From assembly GCA_022793795.1 (NCBI GenBank), contig JAAWDM010000051.1, forward strand, positions 1 through 64,000: 64,000 bases of DNA, read 5' to 3'. Positions 1 through 8,176 of the stretch are shown piece after piece (position 1 is the stretch's first letter; each line of letters starts with the position of its first letter). The DNA is from Bacillota bacterium (GTDB taxonomy: Bacteria > Bacillota > Clostridia > Peptostreptococcales > Anaerovoracaceae). The notes beneath the pieces were generated by a model. The model made no database searches and had not been told where the DNA came from. It worked only from the letters and a program-made list of their open reading frames with translations. Position numbers and translations under genes: made by a program.

Positions 1-190
1 CCGGTTGGGCCTGTCGCTCCATCGGCTCCCGTCGGACCAGTTGGGCCTGTCGCTCCATCGGCTCCCGTTGGACCGGTTGGGCCTGTCGCTCCATCGGCTC
101 CCGTCGGACCAGTTGGGCCTGTCGCTCCATCGGCTCCCGTCGAACCGGTTGGGCCTGTCGCTCCATCGGCTCCCGTTGGACCGGTTGGGC
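1..190 (-). repeat. 36-bp in-frame tandem repeats in the collagen-like gene
   Basis: Five near-identical 36-bp units (1-36, 37-72, 73-108, 109-144, 145-180) plus a partial unit, differing only at a few bases such as CGGTT versus CAGTT and GTCGGA versus GTTGGA. Each unit encodes four Gly-X-Y triplets, [12 protein letters not shown] or a close variant. The array continues past the window start, so copy number is unknown. It is coding sequence and likely to vary in length by slippage or recombination. Confidence 0.93.
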
Positions 191-794
191 CTGTCGGGCC
201 ATCATCACCTGGACATCCCTTAGGCCCCTGCGGACCAATTGGGCCAGTTACACCCTGTATTCCTTGTGGACCAGTTACACCTTGTGGTCCCATGGAACCG
301 GTTGCTCCTGTTGGGCCCATTGGTCCCGGAATACCTCTTGGACCCTGCGGGCCAATATCTCCCTGTGGGCCGACCGGACCGATTGGACCTGCTGGACCTG
401 CCGGACCCTGTGGGCCGATATCTCCCTGTGGACCAATACAGCCAGGATCACCTTTCGGGCCAATATCACCACGAACGCCCTGAATACCCTGAATTCCTTG
501 TGGACCTGCATAACCTCTTGGACCGGTACAACCCCTTGGACCGGTGTTTCCAGTAGGACCTACCGGTCCTGTATTTCCTCTCGGTCCTCTTGGACCAGGC
601 GCGCCTGGAATACCCTGGGGGCCTGCTGGACCTGGCTCTCCTCTGTCCCCCTTAGGGCCAGGACAGCCATTATCTCCTTTGATGCCTTGCGGACCGGACG
701 GCCCCTGGTCACCCTTAGGTCCTGCCGGACCGCGTTGACAGCAATTCAAACTGCACTGACTCTGGCAGCAGTTGTATAAATTATTTTGACTCAT
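1..794 (-). CDS. Collagen-like repeat protein (C-terminus beyond window)
   Basis: Reading down from the ATG at 794 (preceded by a GAGGGTG ribosome site), the frame stays open to the window edge for 264 codons. After about 20 residues rich in Cys, Gln and Asn, essentially all the rest is Gly-X-Y repeats, early ones of the GPKGD/GPQGI type and later ones dominated by GPT and GAD/GAT. Such proteins form triple helices and in Clostridia and Bacillus are typically exosporium or surface filaments (BclA type). The Thr-rich triplets are typical O-glycosylation targets, and a glycosyltransferase gene lies directly upstream on the same strand. A CATAAAATA motif at 857-865 (minus strand) resembles a sigma-K -10 box, but no good -35 partner was found. 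The exosporium role is inference. Confidence 0.9.
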   Translation of the reverse strand, partial: MSQNNLYNCCQSQCSLNCCQRGPAGPKGDQGPSGPQGIKGDNGCPGPKGDRGEPGPAGPQGIPGAPGPRGPRGNTGPVGPTGNTGPRGCTGPRGYAGPQGIQGIQGVRGDIGPKGDPGCIGPQGDIGPQGPAGPAGPIGPVGPQGDIGPQGPRGIPGPMGPTGATGSMGPQGVTGPQGIQGVTGPIGPQGPKGCPGDDGPTGPTGPTGADGATGPTGSTGADGATGPTGPTGADGATGPTGPTGADGATGPTGPTGADGATGPT

Positions 795-958
795 TTAAAT
801 TTCACCCTCATGAAATAATTTAGAAAAAGACCTAAAAAACACTCTTTTTCTACATATATTTTATGCAGTTCTGAAATTGTTGCTACTTTTAATTGCTAAA
901 AAAAGCAGCAGGTATACAGCACAAAATGTCCTTCGGCCCCCGCTTTGCAAAGAAAGAT

Positions 959-2026
959 TTACAGGCCAGCAAAATATTGTTTATTATAAAGGTATGCCTG
1001 AGAATATGGCTTGCAAACGCCCGCTCTTTCGTTATACGCCTCTGCCTTCTGTCGATCGCCTAATCTATCATAACATACGCACAATTGTAAAAGCGGGATA
1101 TAATCATAGCAGTCCGGCAAAATAAAACCTCCCGCACATTCATTTTTAGGTGTATTCAGCGCTGTCTCATACCAGTAGACCGCATTATGCGGATTATCAT
1201 GCTCTAAAAAATACTTTCCAATTTCGCAGCATAATTCTGCTCTTGGTACATCAAAACTCATGCTGCGTAAGAGCGCCATCAATGCAGACTGCTCCTGTCC
1301 CATTCGGGAATAGCAACTGGAGCAGATAGAGCACGCCTCTATTTTATTTTCCACCCATCCTCCTTCCGAAAGCAGAAACTGTTCCAATACAGAAACTGCT
1401 TCTTCATATTCCTTATGATAGTACAACTCCCGTCCATAATAATACTGCTGGCGTGGGTCTAAAGATTTTCCATCTGTAAGCATTTTTCGATATATTCTTA
1501 GGTTCCTGTCCGGGTCTCCTGCACCTATTTTTCTGTGGCTAATTGCAATATCAGAATACATGACCTTCCCCTCTGGCGGAATCACTTCATGCACTTCCCC
1601 AACCCAGCGATATTGTGGAGAATTTCTGATCCATCTTTCCCTAAAATAAGAAAAGGACGGCCTGCCGGCTTCATCAAAGGAAGTGTCATATTTCATCATT
1701 ACAATGTCTATATCCGATGGTAAAGATTGCTTCAACCGCAAAAATTTGTCCTTTTCTGGTTCTTCCATGATGTCGTCAGCGTCCATCCACATACAATAGT
1801 CTTTAGATGCCTTGGAAAAAGAATAGTTCCTGGCATCAGCAAAGTCATCCTTCCATGGATATGAATAGACATTCGTTGTATATTTAGATACTATTTCCAC
1901 CGTTCGGTCAGTAGAGCCAGTGTCTACAATAATGATTTCGTCTACAAGTTCTGCCACGCTGTCGAGACAGCGAGCAATGTGCATTTCCTCGTTCTTCACG
2001 ATCATGCAAAGGCTGATTGTCGGCAT
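959..2026 (-). CDS. Family 2 glycosyltransferase with C-terminal helical repeats
   Basis: A 355-residue GT-A type transferase. The N-terminus (SLCMIVKNEE) and VDTGSTDRT are the nucleotide-sugar binding start of family 2, and MDADD near residue 80 supplies the metal-binding DXD motif. The C-terminal half has spaced YYYGRELYYHKEYEEA-like segments that resemble TPR helices. A good ribosome site (AAGGAGGATGAG) precedes the ATG. It lies 164 bp upstream of, and co-directional with, the collagen-like gene, so it plausibly glycosylates that protein, as spore-surface transferases paired with BclA proteins do. The enzyme class is clear; the acceptor is inferred from position alone. Confidence 0.88.
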   Translation of the reverse strand: MPTISLCMIVKNEEMHIARCLDSVAELVDEIIIVDTGSTDRTVEIVSKYTTNVYSYPWKDDFADARNYSFSKASKDYCMWMDADDIMEEPEKDKFLRLKQSLPSDIDIVMMKYDTSFDEAGRPSFSYFRERWIRNSPQYRWVGEVHEVIPPEGKVMYSDIAISHRKIGAGDPDRNLRIYRKMLTDGKSLDPRQQYYYGRELYYHKEYEEAVSVLEQFLLSEGGWVENKIEACSICSSCYSRMGQEQSALMALLRSMSFDVPRAELCCEIGKYFLEHDNPHNAVYWYETALNTPKNECAGGFILPDCYDYIPLLQLCVCYDRLGDRQKAEAYNERAGVCKPYSQAYLYNKQYFAGL

Positions 2027-2150
2027 ATTGTCTCATCCTCCTTTTTCATTTCCTGCATAAGGTTGTGTTTAACACAATAGTATATGCACTAAAAAGAAAT
2101 TCCGTTTTTAGAAACTTCCAATATGCATGTTGGAGCATTACTTTCGGGTG

Positions 2151-2198
2151 ACAAAAAATCAAGACCACGTGCATTGGTATATCAATGCACGTGGTCTT
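2151..2198 (-). terminator. Rho-independent terminator of the TRAP/sugar operon
   Basis: A perfect 16-bp inverted repeat (2161-2176 with 2183-2198, loop of 6) is followed on the minus strand by a run of six T (2152-2159). It lies just downstream of dctP and ends the operon that starts at 7994. Confidence 0.9.
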
Positions 2199-2250
2199 AC
2201 TACCTTCTTTATGTTCTTCTATCAAATAATTCCGTCACTATTTCAATCAT

Positions 2251-3285
2251 TTAATAAGTTTCGTCAACAGCCTTTTTAAATACATCTACAATCTCATCGC
2301 CGATAGAGGCTCTGATATCTTTTTCAACATCTGCAGTAAGTTCAACTGCTTTCGCTTTTTCCGCATCTGAAAGTCCTTCAATCTTCATATTGTTATCTGT
2401 TAAAATCTTCATATTATTGGCTACATCCGAGATTGCGTCTTTTTTAGCCCACTCAATGGCCAACTGTGCCGCTTCATCGATGATGGCCTGTTGTTCTGCT
2501 GTCAAATCCTTATAGATTGGCTGGCTCATCATGAAAATAGTGGTATTGAAAATCATATCCAGTGTAGTTGCGTAATCAAGTATTTCATAATATTTTCCGC
2601 TGGCTATAATATCAAAAGGCTGTTCCTGTCCATCGATTGTATTTTGCTCGATTGCGGTAAACACTTCAGAGTAAGCCATTGGCGTCGGATTGGCGCCCAA
2701 CGCTTTCCATGCAGCAATGTGATTTGCATTCTCCATGGTTCTGATTTTAAGGCCCTTCATATCTGCCAAGGAGCCGATTTCCTTTTTTGTTACCATGACG
2801 CGGAAACCCAGGCCCAGATATCCCAGACCCTTAATATTGGCTTCTTCCAAATAGCTCAAAGTGCTTTTTACCGCTTCTGTATCAAATACCTTATATACAT
2901 TTTCCATTGTCTCTTCTGGAGTTGCACAGGACTTAAAGAGGAACGGAACATCAAATACCGCCATCTTTGGTTGGAAGTTTACAGTCGGAGCTGCCGAAGT
3001 CAGGGTGAATGCAATATCTCCTGCCTGCAAAGATTCAATCAGTGCAGTCTCATTGGAGTAATTGGGAATCACCTGAATCTCAATGGCCCCATCACTCAAA
3101 CGCTCTACTTCCTCTTTAAACTTTAATCCCAGGCGATGGGTGTTGGAATCTTCTGCAACTGGATGTGCATATTGCAAAACGATTTTATCGGATTTACCAG
3201 AATCCGCATCATTGCTACAGCCAGTCAGTATGGTTACAGAGGTAACCATACATATAACGAGAATCAGACTTAAAAACTTTTTCAT
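2251..3285 (-). CDS. dctP: TRAP transporter substrate-binding lipoprotein DctP
   Basis: A 344-residue DctP-family extracytoplasmic binding protein. It has a lipoprotein signal peptide with the lipobox LTGC, then the family pattern LQYAHPVAEDSNTHRLGLKF, LSDGAIEIQVIPN and a C-terminal helix. The segment LGLGFRVMVTKKEIGSLADMKGLKIR contains the conserved Arg that binds the ligand carboxylate, so an organic or sugar acid is the expected substrate. It is the last gene of the operon, after the membrane subunits dctQ and dctM. The neighbouring kinase and aldolase suggest a sugar acid such as an aldonate or keto-deoxyaldonate, but the exact ligand is inference. Confidence 0.95.
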   Translation of the reverse strand: MKKFLSLILVICMVTSVTILTGCSNDADSGKSDKIVLQYAHPVAEDSNTHRLGLKFKEEVERLSDGAIEIQVIPNYSNETALIESLQAGDIAFTLTSAAPTVNFQPKMAVFDVPFLFKSCATPEETMENVYKVFDTEAVKSTLSYLEEANIKGLGYLGLGFRVMVTKKEIGSLADMKGLKIRTMENANHIAAWKALGANPTPMAYSEVFTAIEQNTIDGQEQPFDIIASGKYYEILDYATTLDMIFNTTIFMMSQPIYKDLTAEQQAIIDEAAQLAIEWAKKDAISDVANNMKILTDNNMKIEGLSDAEKAKAVELTADVEKDIRASIGDEIVDVFKKAVDETY

Positions 3286-3318
3286 TTCTTTACCTCCTCA
3301 ATAATATTTACAAATAGT

Positions 3319-4593
3319 TTATCCTTGTAGCAATAGTGCCGGAACAAATATTGGTACATAAGTTACAACCAGCAACGCGGCGATGAGAATCAGGAATGGT
3401 TTCCAGATTTCCTTCACCAACTCTTCGATGGAAAGCTTTGATATGGAGCTGACAATGAACAGATTTACTGCCATAGGAGGTGTCATCAGACCGATTGCCA
3501 GATTTACAACCATGATGATACCAAAGTGAACTGGATCAATCCCCATGGATACGGCCACCGGACATAGAATCGGAGCCAAAATCATAACAGAGGAAAGGGT
3601 TTCCATAAAAATTCCTACTAAAAGCAGCAATACATTTACGAACAGCAGGAACAGGAATTTGTTATCAGTGATGGATAAAATCATATCAGCTACCTGCTGC
3701 GGCACCTCATTTAAGATCAGGATATTTCCAAATATGGTTGCGCCTCCTAAAATAATCAAAATCGGCCCGACCTGCTTTGCACTGGTCAGTAAAATATCAT
3801 AACACTCTGACAGTTTTACAGTTTTATATACAAATACACTGACAATGAATCCATAAGCAGTGGCAATACCAGCAGCCTCAGTTGGAGTAAAGTAACCTCC
3901 ATAAATTCCACCAAGAATAATAACTGGCATTAGAATAGCTAAAAAGGAACTCTTGATGATCTGCCACGGGCTTTTCTCCTGATTTACCTTTACATTTTCA
4001 TTGGTTAAATCACGACGCCTGCAAAAGAAATAGCAATATATCATCAGAAACAATGCAACGATACAGGCTGGCAATATTCCGGCCTTAAACAGGGAGCCTA
4101 TGGACTCTCCGGTTCCCACTCCATATAAAATCAACGAAAGGCTTGGTGGCATTACAATGGCAAGTCCCCCAGCACAAGCGACGATAGAAGCGCTGAACGC
4201 TTTAGGATATCCCATTCTTACCATAGCCGGAATCATAATCGCTCCTACAGCCGCGGTATCTGCTGCGCCGGCTCCGGACAATGCGCCAAACATAAGGCAG
4301 CAGGCCACTACTGCCATGGGTACGCCACCAGTAAACCGCCCTACCACCAAATGAGCTAAATCGAATAGTCTTTCGGATATTCCCCCACGACTCATAATCT
4401 CTCCAGCCAGTAAAAATAACGGAACTGCCAGAATCGGAAAGGAATCATATGCGGAAACCAAGGTTCTTAAGGCATAACCCCCACTCATAATTCCTGTAGA
4501 AAGAGCTGTAAGAACAGAGGATAATCCCACAGAAACACCGACAGGAATCGATAAAATCATAAATACGATTAGTAATCCAAATAGCATTGCCAT
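3319..4593 (-). CDS. dctM: TRAP transporter large permease DctM
   Basis: A 424-residue, highly hydrophobic protein of the DctM family, about the normal family length, with roughly 12 membrane segments. Conserved family segments are visible: FLLAGEIMSRGGISERL, GALSGAGAADTAAVGAIMIPAM, GGIYGGYFTPTEAAGIA and LAIGLMTPPMAVNLF. It forms the sodium- or proton-coupled translocation channel with DctQ. The start overlaps the upstream neighbour closely: the dctQ stop lies inside the ribosome-site region (GGAGGATGAGATC), pointing to translational coupling. Confidence 0.96.
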   Translation of the reverse strand: MAMLFGLLIVFMILSIPVGVSVGLSSVLTALSTGIMSGGYALRTLVSAYDSFPILAVPLFLLAGEIMSRGGISERLFDLAHLVVGRFTGGVPMAVVACCLMFGALSGAGAADTAAVGAIMIPAMVRMGYPKAFSASIVACAGGLAIVMPPSLSLILYGVGTGESIGSLFKAGILPACIVALFLMIYCYFFCRRRDLTNENVKVNQEKSPWQIIKSSFLAILMPVIILGGIYGGYFTPTEAAGIATAYGFIVSVFVYKTVKLSECYDILLTSAKQVGPILIILGGATIFGNILILNEVPQQVADMILSITDNKFLFLLFVNVLLLLVGIFMETLSSVMILAPILCPVAVSMGIDPVHFGIIMVVNLAIGLMTPPMAVNLFIVSSISKLSIEELVKEIWKPFLILIAALLVVTYVPIFVPALLLQG

Positions 4594-4597
4594 GATC

Positions 4598-5113
4598 TCA
4601 TCCTCCTATTTTTTCTGCATTTCGATTCATTTTGAAATCCCGAATTGCTTTTATCGTTACCTTAATCAGTCGTATCATTACCAGCGTAAATCCTATAGGA
4701 GCTGCTAGAAATACCAGATACTTGGGTATTCCCAAAGACGGGCTGGTTTGTCCTGACTGGATAAAGTCCATTACTACTTGCACACCAAAGACCAACATAA
4801 GGCAGGAATAAATGAAAAATACTGTGTTAGACAATAAGGTTAATGCAAACTGAAATTTTTCACCTAATAATCCTTTAAAGAAGGTGATTGAAATATGCCT
4901 GTCCTCTTTTACTGCAAGACCAAATCCAAGAAAAATCATCCAGATAAATACATATCGAATACTTTCTTCAGACCAGCTTAATGAGGCGCCCATAACGTGT
5001 CTCATAAAAATCTGCAATATCATACAGCAAGCCATATAAGCGAGTAAAACAACCAGAATTACTTCCTCCAGGTTTGCAGCCATCCATTTCATTGTTTTTG
5101 TTAAACGATTCAT
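4598..5113 (-). CDS. dctQ: TRAP transporter small permease DctQ
   Basis: A 171-residue membrane protein with four predicted helices, the usual size of DctQ subunits. The family pattern QIFMRHVMGASLSWSEESIRYVFIWMIFLGFGLAVKEDRHI is split across the second and third helices (F-R-x-x-x-x-x-L-x-W-x-E-E-x-x-R core), followed by the LGIPKYLVFLAAPIGF region. It pairs with DctM, 4 bp downstream. Confidence 0.95.
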   Translation of the reverse strand: MNRLTKTMKWMAANLEEVILVVLLAYMACCMILQIFMRHVMGASLSWSEESIRYVFIWMIFLGFGLAVKEDRHISITFFKGLLGEKFQFALTLLSNTVFFIYSCLMLVFGVQVVMDFIQSGQTSPSLGIPKYLVFLAAPIGFTLVMIRLIKVTIKAIRDFKMNRNAEKIGG

Positions 5114-5123
5114 TCTATTATCC

Positions 5124-6149
5124 TCACCTAATCTTTACCAGGACCTTTACCAGATCTTTGCCCTCACGCAATGGTCTCATGCCGTCCTCAATCATCCGAT
5201 CAAAAGGTACTACTGCCGAAATGAGTTTTTCGATTGGAAACGTACGATCTCCCAATAACTGAATTGCCTTTTCATAATCATCATAAGTGTATACTCTGCT
5301 GCCTACAATATTGACCTCTTTTAAAATCGCTTGTCCTATTTCCACGCTTGGAATTGATTTGAACATACCGGCAGTAAGAAGGGTTCCTCTGACCTTCACC
5401 GCCTTGAGACAGGTATTTAATGCATCTTCTACACCGACCAGTTCAAATGCTTTATCCGCTTTCTTGCCGCCTAGTTTTTCAATGATTTCATTAAGATAGC
5501 CTTCCTTTCGGATATCTACCGGAATCATGCCTAACTCTTCTGCCAGGTTCAGTTTATAGGAATTCATGTCCGTGATGACAATCTTGGAAGCGCCTGATCT
5601 TTTCGCAATCAACCCTACCAGCAATCCAATGGGTCCTGCTCCTGAAATCATCACTGTGTCGCCATACATAACCTCTGCTCTGCGAACCATATGTACTGCT
5701 ACTGAAACGGGCTCACATGTGGCGCACCTTTCCAGACTGATATCTTCGGATATCTTATGGATTCTATCCATCCTGGTATTCACATATTCTGCAAACAGCC
5801 CTGGTCTATCTATGCCATGAATCTTAAAATGATCGCACACGTTATAGTAACCCTGCTTGCATGGATCACACTCGCCACAGTTGTCCAGAGGTTCCAAGAC
5901 AATTCTATCTCCAACCTTAAATCCAGTATCTTCGTGTCCGTTTAAGTTCACAATTGTGCCAACTCCCTCATGGCCCAGAATAACCGGTCCAGCAATTCTG
6001 TCAAAGCCGCCCTTCCATGCCACTACATCAGAGCCGCATATTCCCACATATGACATTTCAACTAAAATTTCATTGTCCTCTAAAGAAGGTACCGGAACCT
6101 CATCTAAATATATATCCTGCTTTGCCGGGCTGTAAAATAATGCTTTCAT
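5124..6149 (-). CDS. Zinc-dependent medium-chain dehydrogenase
   Basis: A 341-residue sorbitol/threonine dehydrogenase-like MDR enzyme. Catalytic zinc ligands are in GICGSDVVAWKG (Cys near 38) and GHEGVG (His/Glu near 60); the four-Cys structural zinc loop is DNCGECDPCKQGYYNVC; the NAD(P) site is SGAGPIGLLVG. It would oxidise a secondary hydroxyl of a polyol or aldonate to a ketone. Set between the transporter genes and an IolC/IolJ-like kinase and aldolase, it may make the keto substrate of the kinase. The class is secure; the substrate is inference. Confidence 0.9.
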   Translation of the reverse strand: MKALFYSPAKQDIYLDEVPVPSLEDNEILVEMSYVGICGSDVVAWKGGFDRIAGPVILGHEGVGTIVNLNGHEDTGFKVGDRIVLEPLDNCGECDPCKQGYYNVCDHFKIHGIDRPGLFAEYVNTRMDRIHKISEDISLERCATCEPVSVAVHMVRRAEVMYGDTVMISGAGPIGLLVGLIAKRSGASKIVITDMNSYKLNLAEELGMIPVDIRKEGYLNEIIEKLGGKKADKAFELVGVEDALNTCLKAVKVRGTLLTAGMFKSIPSVEIGQAILKEVNIVGSRVYTYDDYEKAIQLLGDRTFPIEKLISAVVPFDRMIEDGMRPLREGKDLVKVLVKIR

Positions 6150-6160
6150 ATCATTTCCTC

Positions 6161-6994
6161 CTATTCAAATCCCAATATGGACAATATTTTATCGGCTGCA
6201 ATTTCAACCGCTAGGGTCGGTTTTTCAAAAAGAACATCCCTGTCATATACAAACGGATTCTCCTTTATTTCGCGCTGTAGCGTTTTGAAAAAGGGTATTC
6301 TCAGCGCAGTGCCAACGTTAATCTTTCCCACGCCAGTATTCTTTAGTCTGAAAAGATCTTCTTCTGAAATACCGCTGCCTCCATGGATTACCAGAGGCTT
6401 TTCTGTATGCCTTTCCAATTCTCGCAAGCTTGTAAAGCTAATCTTAGAATCTCGTGTCTGCATGCGATGTACTTGTCCTATGGCTACAGCAATCCAGTCC
6501 ATTTGGCCCTCATCAGAAAATCTCTCCAATTCCATAGGTTCTGTACAGATATCCTTTGCTCTGCCTGGAATATCCTCGTAAGGAACTGAGCCTATTTCAC
6601 CTTCTACTGCCACATCGTATCGACTTGCTTCTTCTATAACACGTCGAATATTGTAAATGTTTTCTTCAATCGGCAACTGTGAACCATCATACATGACAGA
6701 AGAAAAGCCTGACTTAATTCCTTCTATTACAGTATCCGGACACGAGCAATGATCCAGATGAACGCCTATGGAAACCGGAAGACTCTCAATCATTGGCTTT
6801 AGCATATCAATCCAGCTTTTCATTGGCATGAGCTTTAATGCATCCTTATTTATCATTAAAAAAACTGGTGCATTTCGTTTCACGGCCGCCCGAATCACGC
6901 CAATTGCATCTTCAGCGCCAAAAATATTAAATCCTGCGATGATTTTGGATTCTTGCGCTGCCGCTTTAACCTCTTCGCGCAAATTACTAAGCAT
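6161..6994 (-). CDS. iolJ: Class II ketose-bisphosphate aldolase, IolJ-like
   Basis: A 277-residue class II (zinc) aldolase. HLDH at 80-83 carries the catalytic Asp81 and zinc His82; VEGEIG follows near 130; IGQVHR (His176) and VIHGGSGI (His204) supply the other zinc ligands; KINVGTALR near 225 binds substrate phosphate. The family includes fructose-bisphosphate, tagatose-bisphosphate and 6-phospho-5-dehydro-2-deoxygluconate aldolases. Pairing with an IolC-like kinase, whose 3' end overlaps this start by 8 bp, favours the last reaction (products DHAP and malonate semialdehyde). The IolJ assignment rests on context; FbaA or GatY activity cannot be excluded from sequence. Confidence 0.72.
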   Translation of the reverse strand: MLSNLREEVKAAAQESKIIAGFNIFGAEDAIGVIRAAVKRNAPVFLMINKDALKLMPMKSWIDMLKPMIESLPVSIGVHLDHCSCPDTVIEGIKSGFSSVMYDGSQLPIEENIYNIRRVIEEASRYDVAVEGEIGSVPYEDIPGRAKDICTEPMELERFSDEGQMDWIAVAIGQVHRMQTRDSKISFTSLRELERHTEKPLVIHGGSGISEEDLFRLKNTGVGKINVGTALRIPFFKTLQREIKENPFVYDRDVLFEKPTLAVEIAADKILSILGFE

Positions 6995-7994
6995 GCTTTA
7001 CCTCTTTCATCTCCATTTCATGTGTTCTCATAAACTCTTCCAGTTCAGCGGCAGTCGGCGATGACTCAGAACAACTATATCGCGAAACAACAATGGACGC
7101 CGCAGCAGCGCCTTCTGCCATTGCAGTTTTTAACGTTTTTCCGTGGGTCAGCCCTGTAAGAAGACCTGCTGCAAACGCATCCCCTGCGCCAAAGGTTTTC
7201 TTCAAGTCCGCAGCATAAATCCCTCCTTGTATTTTCTCACCATCTTTTGTCCATGCCATTGACCCATCGGCGCCATATTTTACGATTACCAGACTTGCAC
7301 CTTTCTCAATCAATGTGTTTGCAATGAATTCATCATTGTTTGATGTATCGTCCCAAATGTTTTGCATCACCCTAAATTCATCAGAAGTTCCCACAATAAT
7401 GTCCGCTTTTTCGCAAAACATGGTGTAATACAGGGACGACTCCTTCGGGCAGTTCCAGGTGTAGGGACGATAATCTAAATCGAAAGCAATCGCTACGCCG
7501 TGTCTTTTTGCATAATATGCTGCTATAAAAGCTGCTTCTCTGGATGGACTCTTGGCCAGGGCAGTACCAGATACTAAAAGAATCCGAGAATCTGCAATAT
7601 ACCGCTCGTCTATATCTTCAAATGTCAGATTTAAGTCTGCTACCATATCACGGTATAATATAGACCCGCTTTTTAAGGGTGACATAATCTCTGTGATTGC
7701 CAGACAGTTCTTAGCGCCGGATTCGTCTCTTGCCACCTGGGATGAATCCACTCCGTATTGGTCTAATTTATTTAAAATAAATGTGCCCAACTTATCATCA
7801 GATACACGGCCGATAAATCCAACTTTCGCACCTAACTTTGCTGCACCAATTGCAATGTTGGCTGGCGATCCGCCTACTGTGGGGCTAAATGATTTGACTT
7901 CATGAAGCTCACAATGATAATCATTACAATTCAAATCAATTCCCAATCGTCCCAGGCAAATTAGGTCATATTTTGAATTTTTGTTGTCCAACAT
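6987..7994 (-). CDS. iolC: PfkB-family kinase, probable 5-dehydro-2-deoxygluconokinase
   Basis: A 335-residue ribokinase-fold enzyme. Signature 1 is GGSPANIAIG at 41-50; the nucleotide site with catalytic Asp is FGAGD at 268-272. The stretches RDMVADLNL, VSGTALAKSPSREA and FDLDYRPYTW match my memory of Bacillus IolC much better than other PfkB kinases. It would phosphorylate 5-dehydro-2-deoxy-D-gluconate. This is the first gene of the operon, with a clear ribosome site (AGAGGTG) and its own promoter. The usual partners iolB, iolD, iolE and iolG are not in the window. Confidence 0.82.
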   Translation of the reverse strand: MLDNKNSKYDLICLGRLGIDLNCNDYHCELHEVKSFSPTVGGSPANIAIGAAKLGAKVGFIGRVSDDKLGTFILNKLDQYGVDSSQVARDESGAKNCLAITEIMSPLKSGSILYRDMVADLNLTFEDIDERYIADSRILLVSGTALAKSPSREAAFIAAYYAKRHGVAIAFDLDYRPYTWNCPKESSLYYTMFCEKADIIVGTSDEFRVMQNIWDDTSNNDEFIANTLIEKGASLVIVKYGADGSMAWTKDGEKIQGGIYAADLKKTFGAGDAFAAGLLTGLTHGKTLKTAMAEGAAAASIVVSRYSCSESSPTAAELEEFMRTHEMEMKEVKHA

Positions 7995-8020
7995 GTTTTC
8001 ACCTCTCTTCTTTTTACTTT

Positions 8021-8097
8021 CTTTCGTTTTCTTTCGTTTTTGTTATAAAAATCATAATATATGCAATTTCGAAAGTCAATACGAAAGTTAATCGAAA
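8021..8097 (-). promoter_or_regulatory. iolC-operon promoter with repeated CGAAAG boxes
   Basis: On the minus strand, -35 TTGACT (8079-8074) and -10 TATGAT (8056-8051) are 17 bp apart, upstream of iolC. CGAAAG boxes surround it: two direct copies 10 bp apart on the minus strand at 8021-8036, and copies on the plus strand at 8070-8075 and 8082-8087 with CGAAA at 8093. One box overlaps the -35. Another lies at 8159-8164 beside the deoR start. Such repeats are typical DeoR-family operators, so the adjacent regulator probably represses both directions. The boxes are visible; regulation is inferred. Confidence 0.75.
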
Positions 8098-8114
8098 TAT
8101 TTTATGTCTTTTAT

Positions 8115-8143
8115 TTGCTTTTTTTACCGCAATTTGATATAAT
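8115..8143 (+). promoter_or_regulatory. Promoter of the DeoR-family regulator
   Basis: -35 TTGCTT (8115-8120), a 17-bp spacer and -10 TATAAT (8138-8143). A CGAAAG box at 8159-8164, between promoter and start codon, would allow autorepression. Confidence 0.7.
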
Positions 8144-8176
8144 ATTTCCAATTCAATTCGAAAGTTGGTATTTATA

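Noticed and set aside
1-190. CRISPR-like regular repeats
   Set aside because: The 36-bp units are contiguous with no spacers and encode in-frame Gly-X-Y triplets.
239-779. Overlapping plus-strand open frames of 105 and 171 codons
   Set aside because: They are opposite-strand shadows of the GC-biased collagen repeats; the minus-strand frame is the only one with a clear protein pattern and ribosome site.
857-865. Sigma-K-like -10 (CATAAAATA) before the collagen-like gene
   Set aside because: No matching -35 at the proper spacing; AT-rich sequence makes chance matches likely.
2491-3126. 211-codon open frame antisense to dctP
   Set aside because: No family resemblance, no ribosome site; dctP on the other strand is unambiguous.
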